DNA of 64,000 nt from JBEKCB01 sp052139675 (GCA_052139675.1 JBKQWE010000012.1:1-64000); one strand, 5' to 3'. Numbered from the stretch's first letter, positions 8,842 through 18,075 are shown. Notes: a model not told the origin generated them from the letters alone. Numbers and translations are program-made.

Positions 8842-10901
8842 TCCGGAGGCGGGCCGTAGACCGCCTTTCGGGCGTCCTCGTTTGTGAGGCGGTAGATCAG
8901 GATCGAGTCATGAACCTCGTCGTCCGGCTCGCGCTGCCGCAGGAAAGCGCAGAGGCGGGCCATGCGCAGGGTGTCGAACGCGAGCAGGCGCGTGTTCCAG
9001 TCCTTTTCTCCTCCCATGGCCATGAGAAGCCGCAGGCCGACGGGATCATCCTTTACCTTTATGATGCGGGCGAAGTCCCGCAGGCGCTGCTGGTAGGCCT
9101 GCTCATATTGAGCCGTCCAGCGGCCGGGCGCGTCGGAGAGCACTTGCTGCAGCACCGTGGCGCTGATGCAGTAGACGCCGCCGGTGAGCGGGCCTATCGT
9201 GGTGTCTCGTTCCACGTCAGGGAAGCCGGGAAGCTGTTTGCCGGGGATGTGATAATAGCGGGGACTGCCGTTGCCGAAATAGGCGAAGTAGACGGGCGCC
9301 GCCGCGTTGCCGTCGAGTTGATTCCGGGCGAGCCACTCCTTCAGGCCCGGCAGATCCTGCCCCCAGTCCAGGGAACTATCCACCAGGTGGCGGTAGCCGT
9401 TCCTCGAGCCGCCCGCGACCGCGTTGAAATAGGGAATGTAATCCGGCCAGGCCAGAGCGCATTCCGCCGCCCCGATCACCAGAGCGCCGACGAGAGCGGC
9501 GCAGATCAGCCGGTCCCGCGCTGTGACCCAGTGCACTGCCGCGCCGGCCAGGATAAAGAGGGGCGGGTACACCGGCATGATGTGCCGGTGGCCGATGTTC
9601 AGGTGGCTGCAGATGGCCGTAAGCCAGTAGATCGCCAGGAACACCCACAGCGGCGCGGTGCGATAGAGGGCGGGCGCGAGAGCCCGCCACGCGGCCTGCC
9701 CGGTCTCTTTCCGCGCGAGCCTCATCTTACTGACCGCCGCGGCCAACGCTAGGGCCGCGACGAGGAAGACCACCAAGGGCGTCTTGACCAGAAATGTGTA
9801 CGGGAAGAACGACAGCCATCCCGTCAGGCTATACTCGCCGTTGAGGAATGCCCGGCGCAATTGCGAGCTCCGATAGACGTTCGCGAAACCGTACAGGTAC
9901 GCCTCCGGCAGCAGTTTATGGCTGTTGAAGAAATGGATGATCCCTGGGACGGCCCCTCGCACGTTCGCCACCATGCTCCAGGGCGGATAAAGCTCGTTGA
10001 GAGGATTCGAGGTCGCGAACGCGGAATAGCGGAATCCGTAGAAGGCCCAGATTACCGCGACGATGATGATCGCGTGGACCAGGACCGTCCCCGCAAAAAC
10101 CGCCGCCCGACGCCGGATCGCTTTCCCTTCAACCGGCCGCAGGACGCCGGCCGGCGCGGACTCTCTCGAAAAGAGTTGAAGCCCCATCAGCACGACGGCG
10201 ACGGGGATGATGAGAACCGCCGAGAACTTCGAGAGGAACAGCCCCGCCATCGCGAAGGCGCTCGCCAGCACCGTCGCGGCGGTGACTCTGTTCACCATGA
10301 CGCTCACGGCCCACAGGCTGGCGGTGAAGAAAAGCGCGGCTGCCATGTCGGAGGTGACCAGGCTCCCGTTGGCGAGCATCGTCGGGTTGAAAACGTACAG
10401 GGCGAGGGAAATCATCCCTCCGATCGGTCCGAAGAGGCGGCGCGACCAAAAGTAAACGATCAGCCCCAGCATCACGCTCAGGAGCGCCGTAAAAGCCCGC
10501 CCCTTCAGCAGCATCGCCTGCACGTCGTTGCCCATCAGGTAGAAGAACTGGTGCCCGACGGCCCAGACGTTCGAGGCGGTCCAGAACCGCGATGCGTCCG
10601 CCGGGAAAGCATACCTGCCGAGAAGAAGCGGAAGGGCGCACCATCGCTGGGGGAAATTGCCGTTCTCCGGATTCAGGCGGTAGTCATTGTGAATCCAATA
10701 GCAGTAACCGGCGGGCAGGTGAGCGATCTCGTCCGCGGTGGTGCACTTGTTCATGACGCTGGTGACGGCCAGGGCGAAATGGATCGCCAGCAGCGCCGCG
10801 ACCATCGGAAAGCCCGTGAGCATCCGGGCCGTCCGGGAAGCCCCGCCGGCCGTATCGTGGAGTTTATCCGCGCGCTGTTTCGCCACGCGACTCTCGGTCA
10901 T
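8817..10901 (-). CDS. glycosyltransferase family 39-type membrane protein
   Basis: A 694-residue polytopic protein of the PMT/ArnT-like superfamily, which moves sugars from polyprenyl-phosphate donors on the outer face of the inner membrane. The N terminus is followed by one membrane helix and then an extracytoplasmic loop with an acidic pair (CTTADEIAH), the usual catalytic region. About ten further hydrophobic segments and a soluble C-terminal domain follow. The start overlaps the 3' end of the GT2 gene by 38 bases, so the two form an operon: GT2 would make the lipid-linked sugar that GT39 uses. The last eight or so codons lie in a remnant of a macro-domain gene, so the natural C terminus may have been replaced. 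Confidence 0.85.
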   Translation of the reverse strand: MTESRVAKQRADKLHDTAGGASRTARMLTGFPMVAALLAIHFALAVTSVMNKCTTADEIAHLPAGYCYWIHNDYRLNPENGNFPQRWCALPLLLGRYAFPADASRFWTASNVWAVGHQFFYLMGNDVQAMLLKGRAFTALLSVMLGLIVYFWSRRLFGPIGGMISLALYVFNPTMLANGSLVTSDMAAALFFTASLWAVSVMVNRVTAATVLASAFAMAGLFLSKFSAVLIIPVAVVLMGLQLFSRESAPAGVLRPVEGKAIRRRAAVFAGTVLVHAIIIVAVIWAFYGFRYSAFATSNPLNELYPPWSMVANVRGAVPGIIHFFNSHKLLPEAYLYGFANVYRSSQLRRAFLNGEYSLTGWLSFFPYTFLVKTPLVVFLVAALALAAAVSKMRLARKETGQAAWRALAPALYRTAPLWVFLAIYWLTAICSHLNIGHRHIMPVYPPLFILAGAAVHWVTARDRLICAALVGALVIGAAECALAWPDYIPYFNAVAGGSRNGYRHLVDSSLDWGQDLPGLKEWLARNQLDGNAAAPVYFAYFGNGSPRYYHIPGKQLPGFPDVERDTTIGPLTGGVYCISATVLQQVLSDAPGRWTAQYEQAYQQRLRDFARIIKVKDDPVGLRLLMAMGGEKDWNTRLLAFDTLRMARLCAFLRQREPDDEVHDSILIYRLTNEDARKAVYGPPPELAPALTP

Positions 10902-11655
10902 ATAATCCGCGCCGGCCGTTCATCCGGATCCTCGCCAGGTCGCAGCCCATCTCTATCGAATCCCGCACCAGCCGCACGCGCGAGTCCGGATCGAAGCGCC
11001 AGGGCGCCGGCACTTCCTTGATCCGGCAGCCCCGGCGAAGCGCAATGTAGATCACTTCCGCGTCGAACGCCATCCCAGAAAGCCGCTGCCGTAGAAAAAT
11101 GTCCTGCGCCGCCGCCGCGCGGAAGCACTTGAATCCGCACTGCGTATCCTGAAAGCCGGGCAGGACCATCGCGCGGATCATCGCGTTGAACGCCCGGCCG
11201 ACCAGGTGGCGCCAGGCCGGCTCCCCGCTGCGGACGGACCCGGGCAGTTCCCGGCTGGCGATCGCGACGTCGAAATCGGTCAGCAGAGGCGGCAGGAACC
11301 GGCTGATCTCGCTCACCGGCACCGACAGGTCGGCGTCGGAGAAGAGGCGATACTCGCCGATCGCTTCCAGCATTCCCCGCCGGACGGCCAGCCCCTTTCC
11401 CCGCTCCTTCTCCTGGAGCACCCGCAAGGCGGGTTCCTCCCGCGCCATCGCCTGCGCCAGGGCAAAGGTGTCGTCATGACTGCCGTTCTCGACGACCAGC
11501 ACTTCGGACTTGTAGGGCTGGGCGCGCAGGAAACCCAGGATCGCCGCGATCGTCGGAGGAAGGCGCCGCGCCTCATTGTGCGCCGGGACGATGACGGAGA
11601 GGAACACCGGCCGAGCTTTGCCGGACGCAGGCGCATTTTGGGCCACAGGCATCAT
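10864..11655 (-). CDS. GT2 glycosyltransferase, dolichyl-phosphate glucose/mannose synthase-like
   Basis: A 263-residue GT-A enzyme with SVIVPAHNEARRLP at the nucleotide-binding start, VVENGSHDDT, GKGLAVRRGM, the metal-binding DAD in FSDADLSVP, and DTQCGFKCF. This order matches the Alg5/DPM1-like group that transfers a hexose from a nucleotide sugar to a polyprenyl phosphate. There are no strong membrane helices, so it is probably peripheral. It is coupled to the GT39 gene downstream by overlap. No clear Shine-Dalgarno precedes the start. The second codon is also ATG, so the exact start is uncertain by one residue. Confidence 0.9.
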   Translation of the reverse strand: MMPVAQNAPASGKARPVFLSVIVPAHNEARRLPPTIAAILGFLRAQPYKSEVLVVENGSHDDTFALAQAMAREEPALRVLQEKERGKGLAVRRGMLEAIGEYRLFSDADLSVPVSEISRFLPPLLTDFDVAIASRELPGSVRSGEPAWRHLVGRAFNAMIRAMVLPGFQDTQCGFKCFRAAAAQDIFLRQRLSGMAFDAEVIYIALRRGCRIKEVPAPWRFDPDSRVRLVRDSIEMGCDLARIRMNGRRGLYDRESRGETARG

Positions 11656-11678
11656 CGGAGGATAATTTCCGCGCTGGC

Positions 11679-11748
11679 CACAATGATATCGTCACGCAAT
11701 CGCTTTCTTATACAGCCCGAAGGTTAAGGTGTCAAAGCAGACGAAGGA
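11679..11748. repeat. direct repeat B: 3' end of the intact macro-domain gene
   Basis: Partner of the remnant at 8772-8841, same orientation, offset 2907 bases. It includes the last 18 or so codons of the macro-domain gene and about a dozen bases after its stop. The segment between the two copies holds exactly the GT2 and GT39 genes. Confidence 0.75.
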
Positions 11749-12198
11749 GACCTTCTCGATGGCCGGATGCCCGGCGAGGAATTCGCGCACGGTCTCCACA
11801 GCGATCCGGCAGGCGCGTTCGGCTGGGAAGTGGTAGACGCCCGTGCTGATCGCGGGAAAGGCCACGGTCTTCAGCCCGCGCTCCGCGGCGATGCGCAAGG
11901 AATTGCGGTAGCAGTCTGCGAGGAGTTTGTCCTCTTCATGCGCGCCGCCGTGCCAGACCGGGCCGACGGCATGGATGACGTGTTTCGCGGGGAGATGGTA
12001 GCCGCGCGTGATCTTCGCCTCGCCGGTCGCGCAGCCGCCGAGCGTGGCGCACTCGGCCACCAGCTCCGGCCCGGCGGCGCGATGGATCGCCCCGTCCACG
12101 CCGCCGCCGCCCAGGAGCGACGAGTTCGCGGCGTTCACGATCGCATCCACTTTCATCTTCGTGATGTCGCCCTGGACCGCCTCCATTCGGTTTTCCAT
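11692..12198 (-). CDS. ymdB: macro-domain protein, O-acetyl-ADP-ribose deacetylase-like
   Basis: A 168-residue single macro domain of the YmdB/MacroD group, which hydrolyses O-acetyl-ADP-ribose and mono-ADP-ribose on proteins. Visible are GDITKMKVDAIVNAANSSLLGGGGVDGAIH (ribose and distal-phosphate loops), the YHLPAKHVIHAVGP region and the PAISTGVYHFP phosphate loop; the conserved Asn-Asn-Gly-Asp set is present. The length is normal for the family. AGGAG lies 11 bases before the start. Its 3' end is duplicated at 8772-8841. Comparison with that remnant shows some tolerance of change at the C terminus. Confidence 0.93.
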   Translation of the reverse strand: MENRMEAVQGDITKMKVDAIVNAANSSLLGGGGVDGAIHRAAGPELVAECATLGGCATGEAKITRGYHLPAKHVIHAVGPVWHGGAHEEDKLLADCYRNSLRIAAERGLKTVAFPAISTGVYHFPAERACRIAVETVREFLAGHPAIEKVSFVCFDTLTFGLYKKAIA

Positions 12199-12219
12199 AT
12201 TGATGATTCTCCTGGTTTC

Positions 12220-14670
12220 CTAATTACCCGATCTCCGATTCCGAAACGTCTCGATGCGCGGTTCGCCGCCGTTCAGCTCCACACTGATCATGCCGCAATC
12301 GTCAGTCGCAAGCAAGTTTTTCGCGGTCTTGGCGTAGAGCGCCGCCGCCTGGGCGTCGCGTCCGCCGGGGATGATCGCCACCGCCGGGCGGACCGCCTCG
12401 GCCAGTTGCGCCGCGTCCGGGTCGGCGCGGCCATGATGCGGAACCTGGAGCACGTCGGCGGCCAGGTCCGGGTTCCAGCGGATGAGGGCGCCCGCCGAGC
12501 CGTGCCCGAAATCGCCGGTCAGGAGAACCACGCCTTCCGGCGTCCGCACGCGGACCACGGCGCAGAGTTCGTTGTCGGTCCATTTCAATTTCGGCACGAT
12601 CGGCGGCGGCCAGAGCGCCAGGACCTCGGCATCCGCGAAGCCGGCGACGCGGTCTCCCTCGCTGAAACGGCTCACCGGGACGCGCTCGTTCGAGAGGCTC
12701 TCGAGGAGCCGTTTCGGCCCCGGCTGGTTGTCGAAATAGTCGAAATAATTCGTCACCGCCACGCCGCCGACGTGCATCCTGCGCGCGAGTTCCGCCGTGC
12801 CGTTGTAATGGTCCGCGTCGCCATGCGACAGCACCAGCAGGTCCAGCCGTCGCACCCCGAGCGACCAGAGCGCCGGGACGATCACGCGCTCGGCGATGTC
12901 GTCCGCGCGGCCCGCGCTGCCGGCGTCGAAGAGCAGGCTGCGGCCGTCCGGGAACCGCGTGAGGATGCAGTTGCCATGGCCGACCGAGATCGCGTCCACA
13001 CGCAGGTGGCGGACGGACGACTGCGGCCAGATGAACAGCAGGTACGCGAACGCCGGGACGAGCATCAGCGCGGCGACGCGCCGGCGCGTCAAGCCGAGCC
13101 TTGCGCGATACGCCAACGCCGTGAAGACCGCGCCGCACAGGAGGATCATCGCCCAGCCCGGCGGCGGAAGGTAAACGCAGACGCCGGGCAACTGCGCCGC
13201 CGCGCGGCACGCCCATTCCAGCACGTGCGCGCAGCCGCCCGCGAGCCACAGCAGCGGCTGCGCGGCGAAGGCGCTGAACAGTCCGACGAGCGCGCCGGCC
13301 AGGCCGGCGGCCACCGCGACCGGCAGCAGCGGCAGCAGCAGCAGGCTCGCGACCGGCGCGATCGGCGTGAACGTTCCGAACTGCTGCGCGATCAGCGGCG
13401 CCGTCGCCAGCCACACGACCACCGTGGCGCACGCGATGCTCTTGAATCTTGAACGCCTGAGATAATCCGGCCAGCTTCGGCCTTCCGGCATTCCCAGCCT
13501 GGTGAGCGGATCATACGGCGACCCGAAAATGGCGTACTCCAGAGGCCGGCTGAAGAGCCACATGCCGAGGACGGCCGCGAACGAGAGCTGCAGCCCGATG
13601 CTGTAAAGGTCGGCGGGCCGGATGAGCAGGATCAGGATGAGCGCCAGCGCCATGCCGGACGGGAAATTCATCTTCCGCGCCAGCAGGTACGCGCCGCACC
13701 ACACGCCGCACATGATGACGGAGCGCTGCACGCCGTGCTCGAAGCCGCTCAGCAGCGCGAAGGTCAGCGCCGCCAGGAACACGGCGACGGACGTCGCGCG
13801 GAGCCCGACCCCGAACGCGCCCAGCGTCCACCAGCAGCACGCCGCCAGCAGCGCCACGTGCAGGCCGCTGATCGCCAGGAAGTGCATCGTGCCCGTCTCG
13901 CGGAACTCGCGCCGCTGAGTCTGCGTCGGCGCGTCCTGGTCGCCGAGGACCAGGCAGCGGATGATGCGGCCGTCGGCGCCGGGCATCTGCTCCTTGAGGA
14001 ACGCGAGCAGCCGGCTCCTCAGCGCGAAAATCTGCCGAAGGCCGGGCAGGCCGCGCACTTCTCCCGTCCGCCGGATGCCGTCCGGCGAGCGCACCTCGGC
14101 CACGCCGCAGAGGCCCGAGCGGTCCATGAGCAGCCGCACGTCCTCCTCGCCGGGATTCCCGGGCGGCAACAGCCGGCCGGCGCGGAGCGTCGCCTCGATC
14201 TCGTCGCCGTACTGCACGCCGGCGGCGCCGCGGACGATCGCGCGCAGCCGGCCGCGGATCGGCGTCCAGCGCTTGCCGTCGGAGAGCTGCGTCAGCTCGA
14301 GGGTGAACCGCGTGAGGGTCTGCGGCCCGGTGGTTCCGGCAGGGCGCGGCTCCGTTCGGACGATGGGGCAATCGGCCACGATGCCGCGCGCGTGGAGGAT
14401 CCGGGTCCCGGTCGAAAGGAGGGCAGAGAGCTGCGGCGCGCGCTCGTCGGCGAAGCGCGAACCCGCATAGGCTGCGCTGCCGGCGACCACCGCCGCCAGC
14501 GTCACCGCGAAAATCCAGCGGGGCTGCGCGCGCAGGAAGAGGAGGATCAGGCCCGCCAGCCCGAGCGCGGCCGCGCACGCCAGGCTCGCCGAGGGAGAAA
14601 GGAAATGCCCGCCGGAAACGAGGACGCCCGCCGCCAGAGCAAAAGCAACGCTGACGAGCGGGCGTCGCAT
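12220..14670 (-). CDS. comEC: ComEC/Rec2 family DNA-uptake channel protein
   Basis: An 816-residue protein with the full ComEC layout. The N-terminal membrane segments and an OB-like periplasmic domain come first, then the competence domain with the signature FLAISGLHVALLA, then a C-terminal metallo-beta-lactamase domain with SHGDADHYNG and VPHHGRADP. ComEC forms the inner-membrane channel for single-stranded DNA; the hydrolase domain may degrade the non-transported strand. No other competence genes are nearby. The last seven codons coincide with a word repeat (CTAATTACCC..CTCCGATT, 12220-12240) that also occurs at 50664-50683, so the C terminus appears to be repeat-derived. Confidence 0.92.
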   Translation of the reverse strand: MRRPLVSVAFALAAGVLVSGGHFLSPSASLACAAALGLAGLILLFLRAQPRWIFAVTLAAVVAGSAAYAGSRFADERAPQLSALLSTGTRILHARGIVADCPIVRTEPRPAGTTGPQTLTRFTLELTQLSDGKRWTPIRGRLRAIVRGAAGVQYGDEIEATLRAGRLLPPGNPGEEDVRLLMDRSGLCGVAEVRSPDGIRRTGEVRGLPGLRQIFALRSRLLAFLKEQMPGADGRIIRCLVLGDQDAPTQTQRREFRETGTMHFLAISGLHVALLAACCWWTLGAFGVGLRATSVAVFLAALTFALLSGFEHGVQRSVIMCGVWCGAYLLARKMNFPSGMALALILILLIRPADLYSIGLQLSFAAVLGMWLFSRPLEYAIFGSPYDPLTRLGMPEGRSWPDYLRRSRFKSIACATVVVWLATAPLIAQQFGTFTPIAPVASLLLLPLLPVAVAAGLAGALVGLFSAFAAQPLLWLAGGCAHVLEWACRAAAQLPGVCVYLPPPGWAMILLCGAVFTALAYRARLGLTRRRVAALMLVPAFAYLLFIWPQSSVRHLRVDAISVGHGNCILTRFPDGRSLLFDAGSAGRADDIAERVIVPALWSLGVRRLDLLVLSHGDADHYNGTAELARRMHVGGVAVTNYFDYFDNQPGPKRLLESLSNERVPVSRFSEGDRVAGFADAEVLALWPPPIVPKLKWTDNELCAVVRVRTPEGVVLLTGDFGHGSAGALIRWNPDLAADVLQVPHHGRADPDAAQLAEAVRPAVAIIPGGRDAQAAALYAKTAKNLLATDDCGMISVELNGGEPRIETFRNRRSGN

Positions 14671-14701
14671 GATGATGAGCTCTCAGCCGACCGCGGCGGT
14701 T

Positions 14702-14775
14702 CTCACCACGATGACACGACAATTTTCACCACGACGGCACCACGAGCACTACGTACGGCACGTCGCACTTTTTCG
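14702..14775. repeat. word-type repeat (CACCACGA words)
   Basis: CACCACGA/CACCACGAC-type words occur repeatedly in the gap between comEC and the upstream BioD-like gene, with partial complements (GTACGGCAC). It resembles the ACCACGACGG element at 22231-22323 but is less regular. Confidence 0.5.
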
Positions 14776-14782
14776 TTGCCGG

Positions 14783-15850
14783 CTACTTGATGTCGAGCCG
14801 TTTGCGCAGCAGGTCCCAGTTCATGCAGCCGTCCATCAGCTCGATGGCGCGGGCGGTCTTCTGCTCGCTCTGGAGGCTGAGGTGGCCGCGGAGCTGCTCG
14901 CAGATCGCCGCGACGGTGGAGGTGTCCTGGCCGACGAGGATGACCGGCACGCCCATCTCCTCGGCGCGGGTGAGGATGCGCTCGTTCGGATAGAGGTCGC
15001 CGGTGAGGATCAGGCAGCGCGTCGAGGTCTGGAGCGCCGCGAGCTGGATGTCGGCGCGGTCGCCGCCGGTGATGACCGCCTTGTTGGGCACGCGGCGGAA
15101 GAACCGCAGCGCGGAGTCCACGTTCATCGCGCCGATGCTGAAATGCTCGGCGAGCTGGTTGAGCTTGTCGCCCGCGCAGAGCACCTTGCCCTCGAGCCCT
15201 TCGACCAGCTCCGAGACCGGGACGGCGTTCAGGATCGTGTCGTCCGGCGCGCAGCCGAGCACGTCAATTCCCTGCGCCTTGAGGAACGGCTGCACCGCCT
15301 GCGCGATCTGCTGGGCCTTCGAGGCGGGCACGCGGTTGAACACCACGCCGACGAACTGGTCCGGGAGCAGCGTGCGCATGTGCAGGATGCCGTCGAGCGT
15401 CTCGGTCGGCCACTTGTAGCGCGCCACCACGATCACCTTGGCCTTGATGTCCGCGGCGAATTTGTCCATCGAGTAGCCGTAAGTCAGCCCGCAGGAAAGG
15501 CGTCCCATGCTGACGGACATCACGATGTCCTTGCCCTGCGAGACAGTCTTGTACGCCGAGAGGATCCGCTGGCGCGCGTCGCCCTGCGCGCCGCGCAGCG
15601 CGTCCGCCAGCGCCTGGTCGGTCAGGACCAGCGGGCAGATCGCCTCGAGCGGGTCGGAAAGTCCCAGGACCTTGCGGAAGAACACCGCGTCCTCGTCCAC
15701 CATGTGGCCGTCCGCCATCATCGGCAGCGGGCCGATCGGCTTGAAGAAGCCGACGGACTTCCCCTCGCGGCGGAACTTCTCCGCGATCCCCAAAGCCACG
15801 ACATTCTTTCCGACGTACGGCGTCACCGATGTCAGCAGTATGGGAAGCAT
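14783..15850 (-). CDS. BioD-like/DRTGG-domain protein (phosphotransacetylase N-terminal-like)
   Basis: A 355-residue protein with an AAA_26 (BioD-like) P-loop domain (about 1-210) and a DRTGG domain (about 215-320, VITGGDRADIQLAAL, then GVPVILVGQDTST). These two domains precede the catalytic domain in long Pta proteins; here the transacetylase domain is absent. Members of this short form may regulate acetate metabolism. It lies 66 bases downstream of ADP-forming acetyl-CoA synthetase in the same orientation, which supports such a role. Oddity: the P-loop reads PYVGKNVVALG, with Asn where GK is normally followed by Ser/Thr, so nucleotide hydrolysis may be weak. Confidence 0.85.
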   Translation of the reverse strand: MLPILLTSVTPYVGKNVVALGIAEKFRREGKSVGFFKPIGPLPMMADGHMVDEDAVFFRKVLGLSDPLEAICPLVLTDQALADALRGAQGDARQRILSAYKTVSQGKDIVMSVSMGRLSCGLTYGYSMDKFAADIKAKVIVVARYKWPTETLDGILHMRTLLPDQFVGVVFNRVPASKAQQIAQAVQPFLKAQGIDVLGCAPDDTILNAVPVSELVEGLEGKVLCAGDKLNQLAEHFSIGAMNVDSALRFFRRVPNKAVITGGDRADIQLAALQTSTRCLILTGDLYPNERILTRAEEMGVPVILVGQDTSTVAAICEQLRGHLSLQSEQKTARAIELMDGCMNWDLLRKRLDIK

Positions 15851-15916
15851 GGCATCCTCCTCGGCAGAAAGCCGTCCGCTCTCAGCGGCCGGCTGACCAC
15901 GGATAGTTTACTTTCT

Positions 15917-18010
15917 TTAGCCTTTCAAGGCCAGTCGCGCGTCCATCGCCACCGTGCCGCCGCCCTTCGGGAAGACGGCCAGCGGGTTGAGGTCCATCTC
16001 GACGATCTCGGGGAAATCCGTCACCAGTTGCGAGAGCCGCAGCAGTCCCTCGACGAGCGCGTCGAAGTCGGCCGGCGGCTGGCCGCGGACGCCGCGAAGC
16101 AGCTTGACGGAGCGGATCTCGGCGACCATCTCCTCGGCGTCGCGCCGGGTCAGCGGCGCGATGCGGAAGGAGACGTCCTTGAGCACCTCGACGTAGATCC
16201 CGCCGAGGCCGAACATGATCATCGGGCCGAACTGCGCGTCGCGCGTCATGCCGAGGATCGTCTCGCGGCCGCCGCGGATCATCTCCTGGACGAGCACGCC
16301 GCTGAGGTCGGCCCCCGGCAGCTTGCGCCGCGCGCTCTCGATGATCGCCGTGAAAGCGCCCACGACTTCGAGTTCCGTGGCGACGCCGACGCGCACGCCG
16401 CCGACGTCGGATTTGTGCAGGATGTCCGGCGAGGAGATCTTCATCACCACCGGCAGCCCGACTTCCCGCGCGGCGGCGACGGCTTCCTCGTGAGTGGTCG
16501 CCAGCTTGCTGCGGGGCATCTTGAAACCGTACGCGCCGATCACCTCGCGCGCTTCCTGCTCGCCCAGCTCCAGGCGGCCGGCGGCGCGGCTCTGCCGGAA
16601 GATCGCGGCGACCTTGTCCTTCTCGGCGGGGAAGGTGCAGATTTCGCCCGCCGGCGTATCCATCCACAGCCGGTGCCGGTAAAGCGCGTCCATCGCGGCC
16701 ACGGCGCGCTCGGGGAACGGATAGGTCGGCACGCGGTGCTCCATGAGATAGCGGAAGCCCTCGAGCACGCGCGGCCCGCCCATGTAGCAGGCGACGACCG
16801 GCTTGCCGTACTCGGCGGCGGCCTTCGCGACGACCTCGGCGGTCGGCAGCGGCTCGGTGCTCGTCTGGGGAGTGAGGATGACGATGACGCCGCGGACGTT
16901 CGGGTCGCTGAGGGCGGCGCGGACGGCGATCTCGTAGCGCTCGGCGCGCGCGTCGCCGAGGACGTCGATCGGGTTGTAGAAGTTCGCCGTCGGCGGCAGC
17001 GCCTGGTGCAGCGCGTCCACGGTCTCCTTGGTCAGCGTGGCCATCTGCAGCCGGCTGCGTTCCACCGCGTCGGTCGCGATGATGCCCGGCCCGCCCGCGT
17101 TGGTGACGAGGGCCACCTCCGGTCCGCCGATGCCCTTCTGATAGCTGAACGCCAGGCCCCAGTCGAAGAGGTCCACGACCTCGCTCGCGCGGAGGATGCC
17201 CGATTGCCGGAAGGCGGCGGCGTAGGCGTTGTCGGAGCCGGCGAGCGCGCCGGTGTGGCTCGAGGCGGCCTTCGCGCCGGCGGCCGACATGCCGGACTTG
17301 AAGAGGATCACCGGCTTGCGCCGCGTGATCTCCTTCGCGACGCGCATGAATTCCTCTCCGTGCTGGACCGACTCGATGTAGCCGAGCAGCACGCGCGAGT
17401 CGTGGTCGCCGCCGACCGCTTCCAGCAGCGTGGTCTCGTCCACGTCGGCCTTGTTGCCGACGCTGATGAACTTGCTGAAGCCGATCCGCTCGCCGCTCGC
17501 CCAGTCGAGGATCGCCGTGCCGAACGCGCCCGACTGCGACATGAAGGCGATGTCGCCCTTCTCGGGCATGCCGGCGGCGAAGGAGGCGTTGAGCTTCTCG
17601 GGCGTGTTGATCAGGCCCAGGCAGTTCGGGCCGATGATGCGCATGCCGTTCTCGCGCGCGACCTCGACGACCTTGCGCTCGAGCTCGGCGCCTTCGCGGC
17701 CGGTCTCCTTGAAGCCGGCGGTGATGACGATCAGCGCGGGCACTTTCTTCGCGGCGCAGTCGCGCGCCGCTTCCAGGCAGAACTTCGCCGGGATCACCAG
17801 CACCGCCAGGTCCACCTCGCCGGGAATGTCGCGGACCGACCGGAAACAGGGCAGGCCCAGGATCTGGTCCGCCTTGGGATTAACCGGGTAGATGCGGCCG
17901 GCATAACCGTACTGGATCAGGTTGTGCAGCACGTCGTGGCCGACTTTGCCTTCCTCGCGCGACGCGCCGATCACCGCCACGGAACGCGGGTTGAAGAAAC
18001 TTTCGAGCAT
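15917..18010 (-). CDS. acd: acetate--CoA ligase (ADP-forming), alpha-beta fusion
   Basis: The enzyme interconverts acetyl-CoA, ADP and phosphate with acetate, CoA and ATP, giving ATP from acetate production. The 697 residues run: CoA-binding Rossmann domain (1-130, NPRSVAVIGAS), succinyl-CoA-ligase-like domains (about 150-460) with the SHTGALAG loop that in this family carries the phosphorylated His, then an ATP-grasp domain (about 475-697, LPVVMKISSPDILHKSDVGGV). So alpha and beta subunits are fused. Substrate could be other acyl-CoAs. It has its own promoter at 18076-18104 and is followed by the DRTGG protein. No ackA/pta pair is in the window. Confidence 0.9.
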   Translation of the reverse strand: MLESFFNPRSVAVIGASREEGKVGHDVLHNLIQYGYAGRIYPVNPKADQILGLPCFRSVRDIPGEVDLAVLVIPAKFCLEAARDCAAKKVPALIVITAGFKETGREGAELERKVVEVARENGMRIIGPNCLGLINTPEKLNASFAAGMPEKGDIAFMSQSGAFGTAILDWASGERIGFSKFISVGNKADVDETTLLEAVGGDHDSRVLLGYIESVQHGEEFMRVAKEITRRKPVILFKSGMSAAGAKAASSHTGALAGSDNAYAAAFRQSGILRASEVVDLFDWGLAFSYQKGIGGPEVALVTNAGGPGIIATDAVERSRLQMATLTKETVDALHQALPPTANFYNPIDVLGDARAERYEIAVRAALSDPNVRGVIVILTPQTSTEPLPTAEVVAKAAAEYGKPVVACYMGGPRVLEGFRYLMEHRVPTYPFPERAVAAMDALYRHRLWMDTPAGEICTFPAEKDKVAAIFRQSRAAGRLELGEQEAREVIGAYGFKMPRSKLATTHEEAVAAAREVGLPVVMKISSPDILHKSDVGGVRVGVATELEVVGAFTAIIESARRKLPGADLSGVLVQEMIRGGRETILGMTRDAQFGPMIMFGLGGIYVEVLKDVSFRIAPLTRRDAEEMVAEIRSVKLLRGVRGQPPADFDALVEGLLRLSQLVTDFPEIVEMDLNPLAVFPKGGGTVAMDARLALKG

Positions 18011-18075
18011 ATTCTCTGGCCTGAAAAACGGGAAAAGTGTTCTTCCGGCGCCGGCCGGAATCGCGGAAGGGTCGT

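Noticed and set aside
8772..11748. Integrative element with att sites
   Set aside because: The direct repeats and gene-end remnant look like it, but there is no integrase, and the copies are about 20 percent diverged, so I report only the repeat and remnant.
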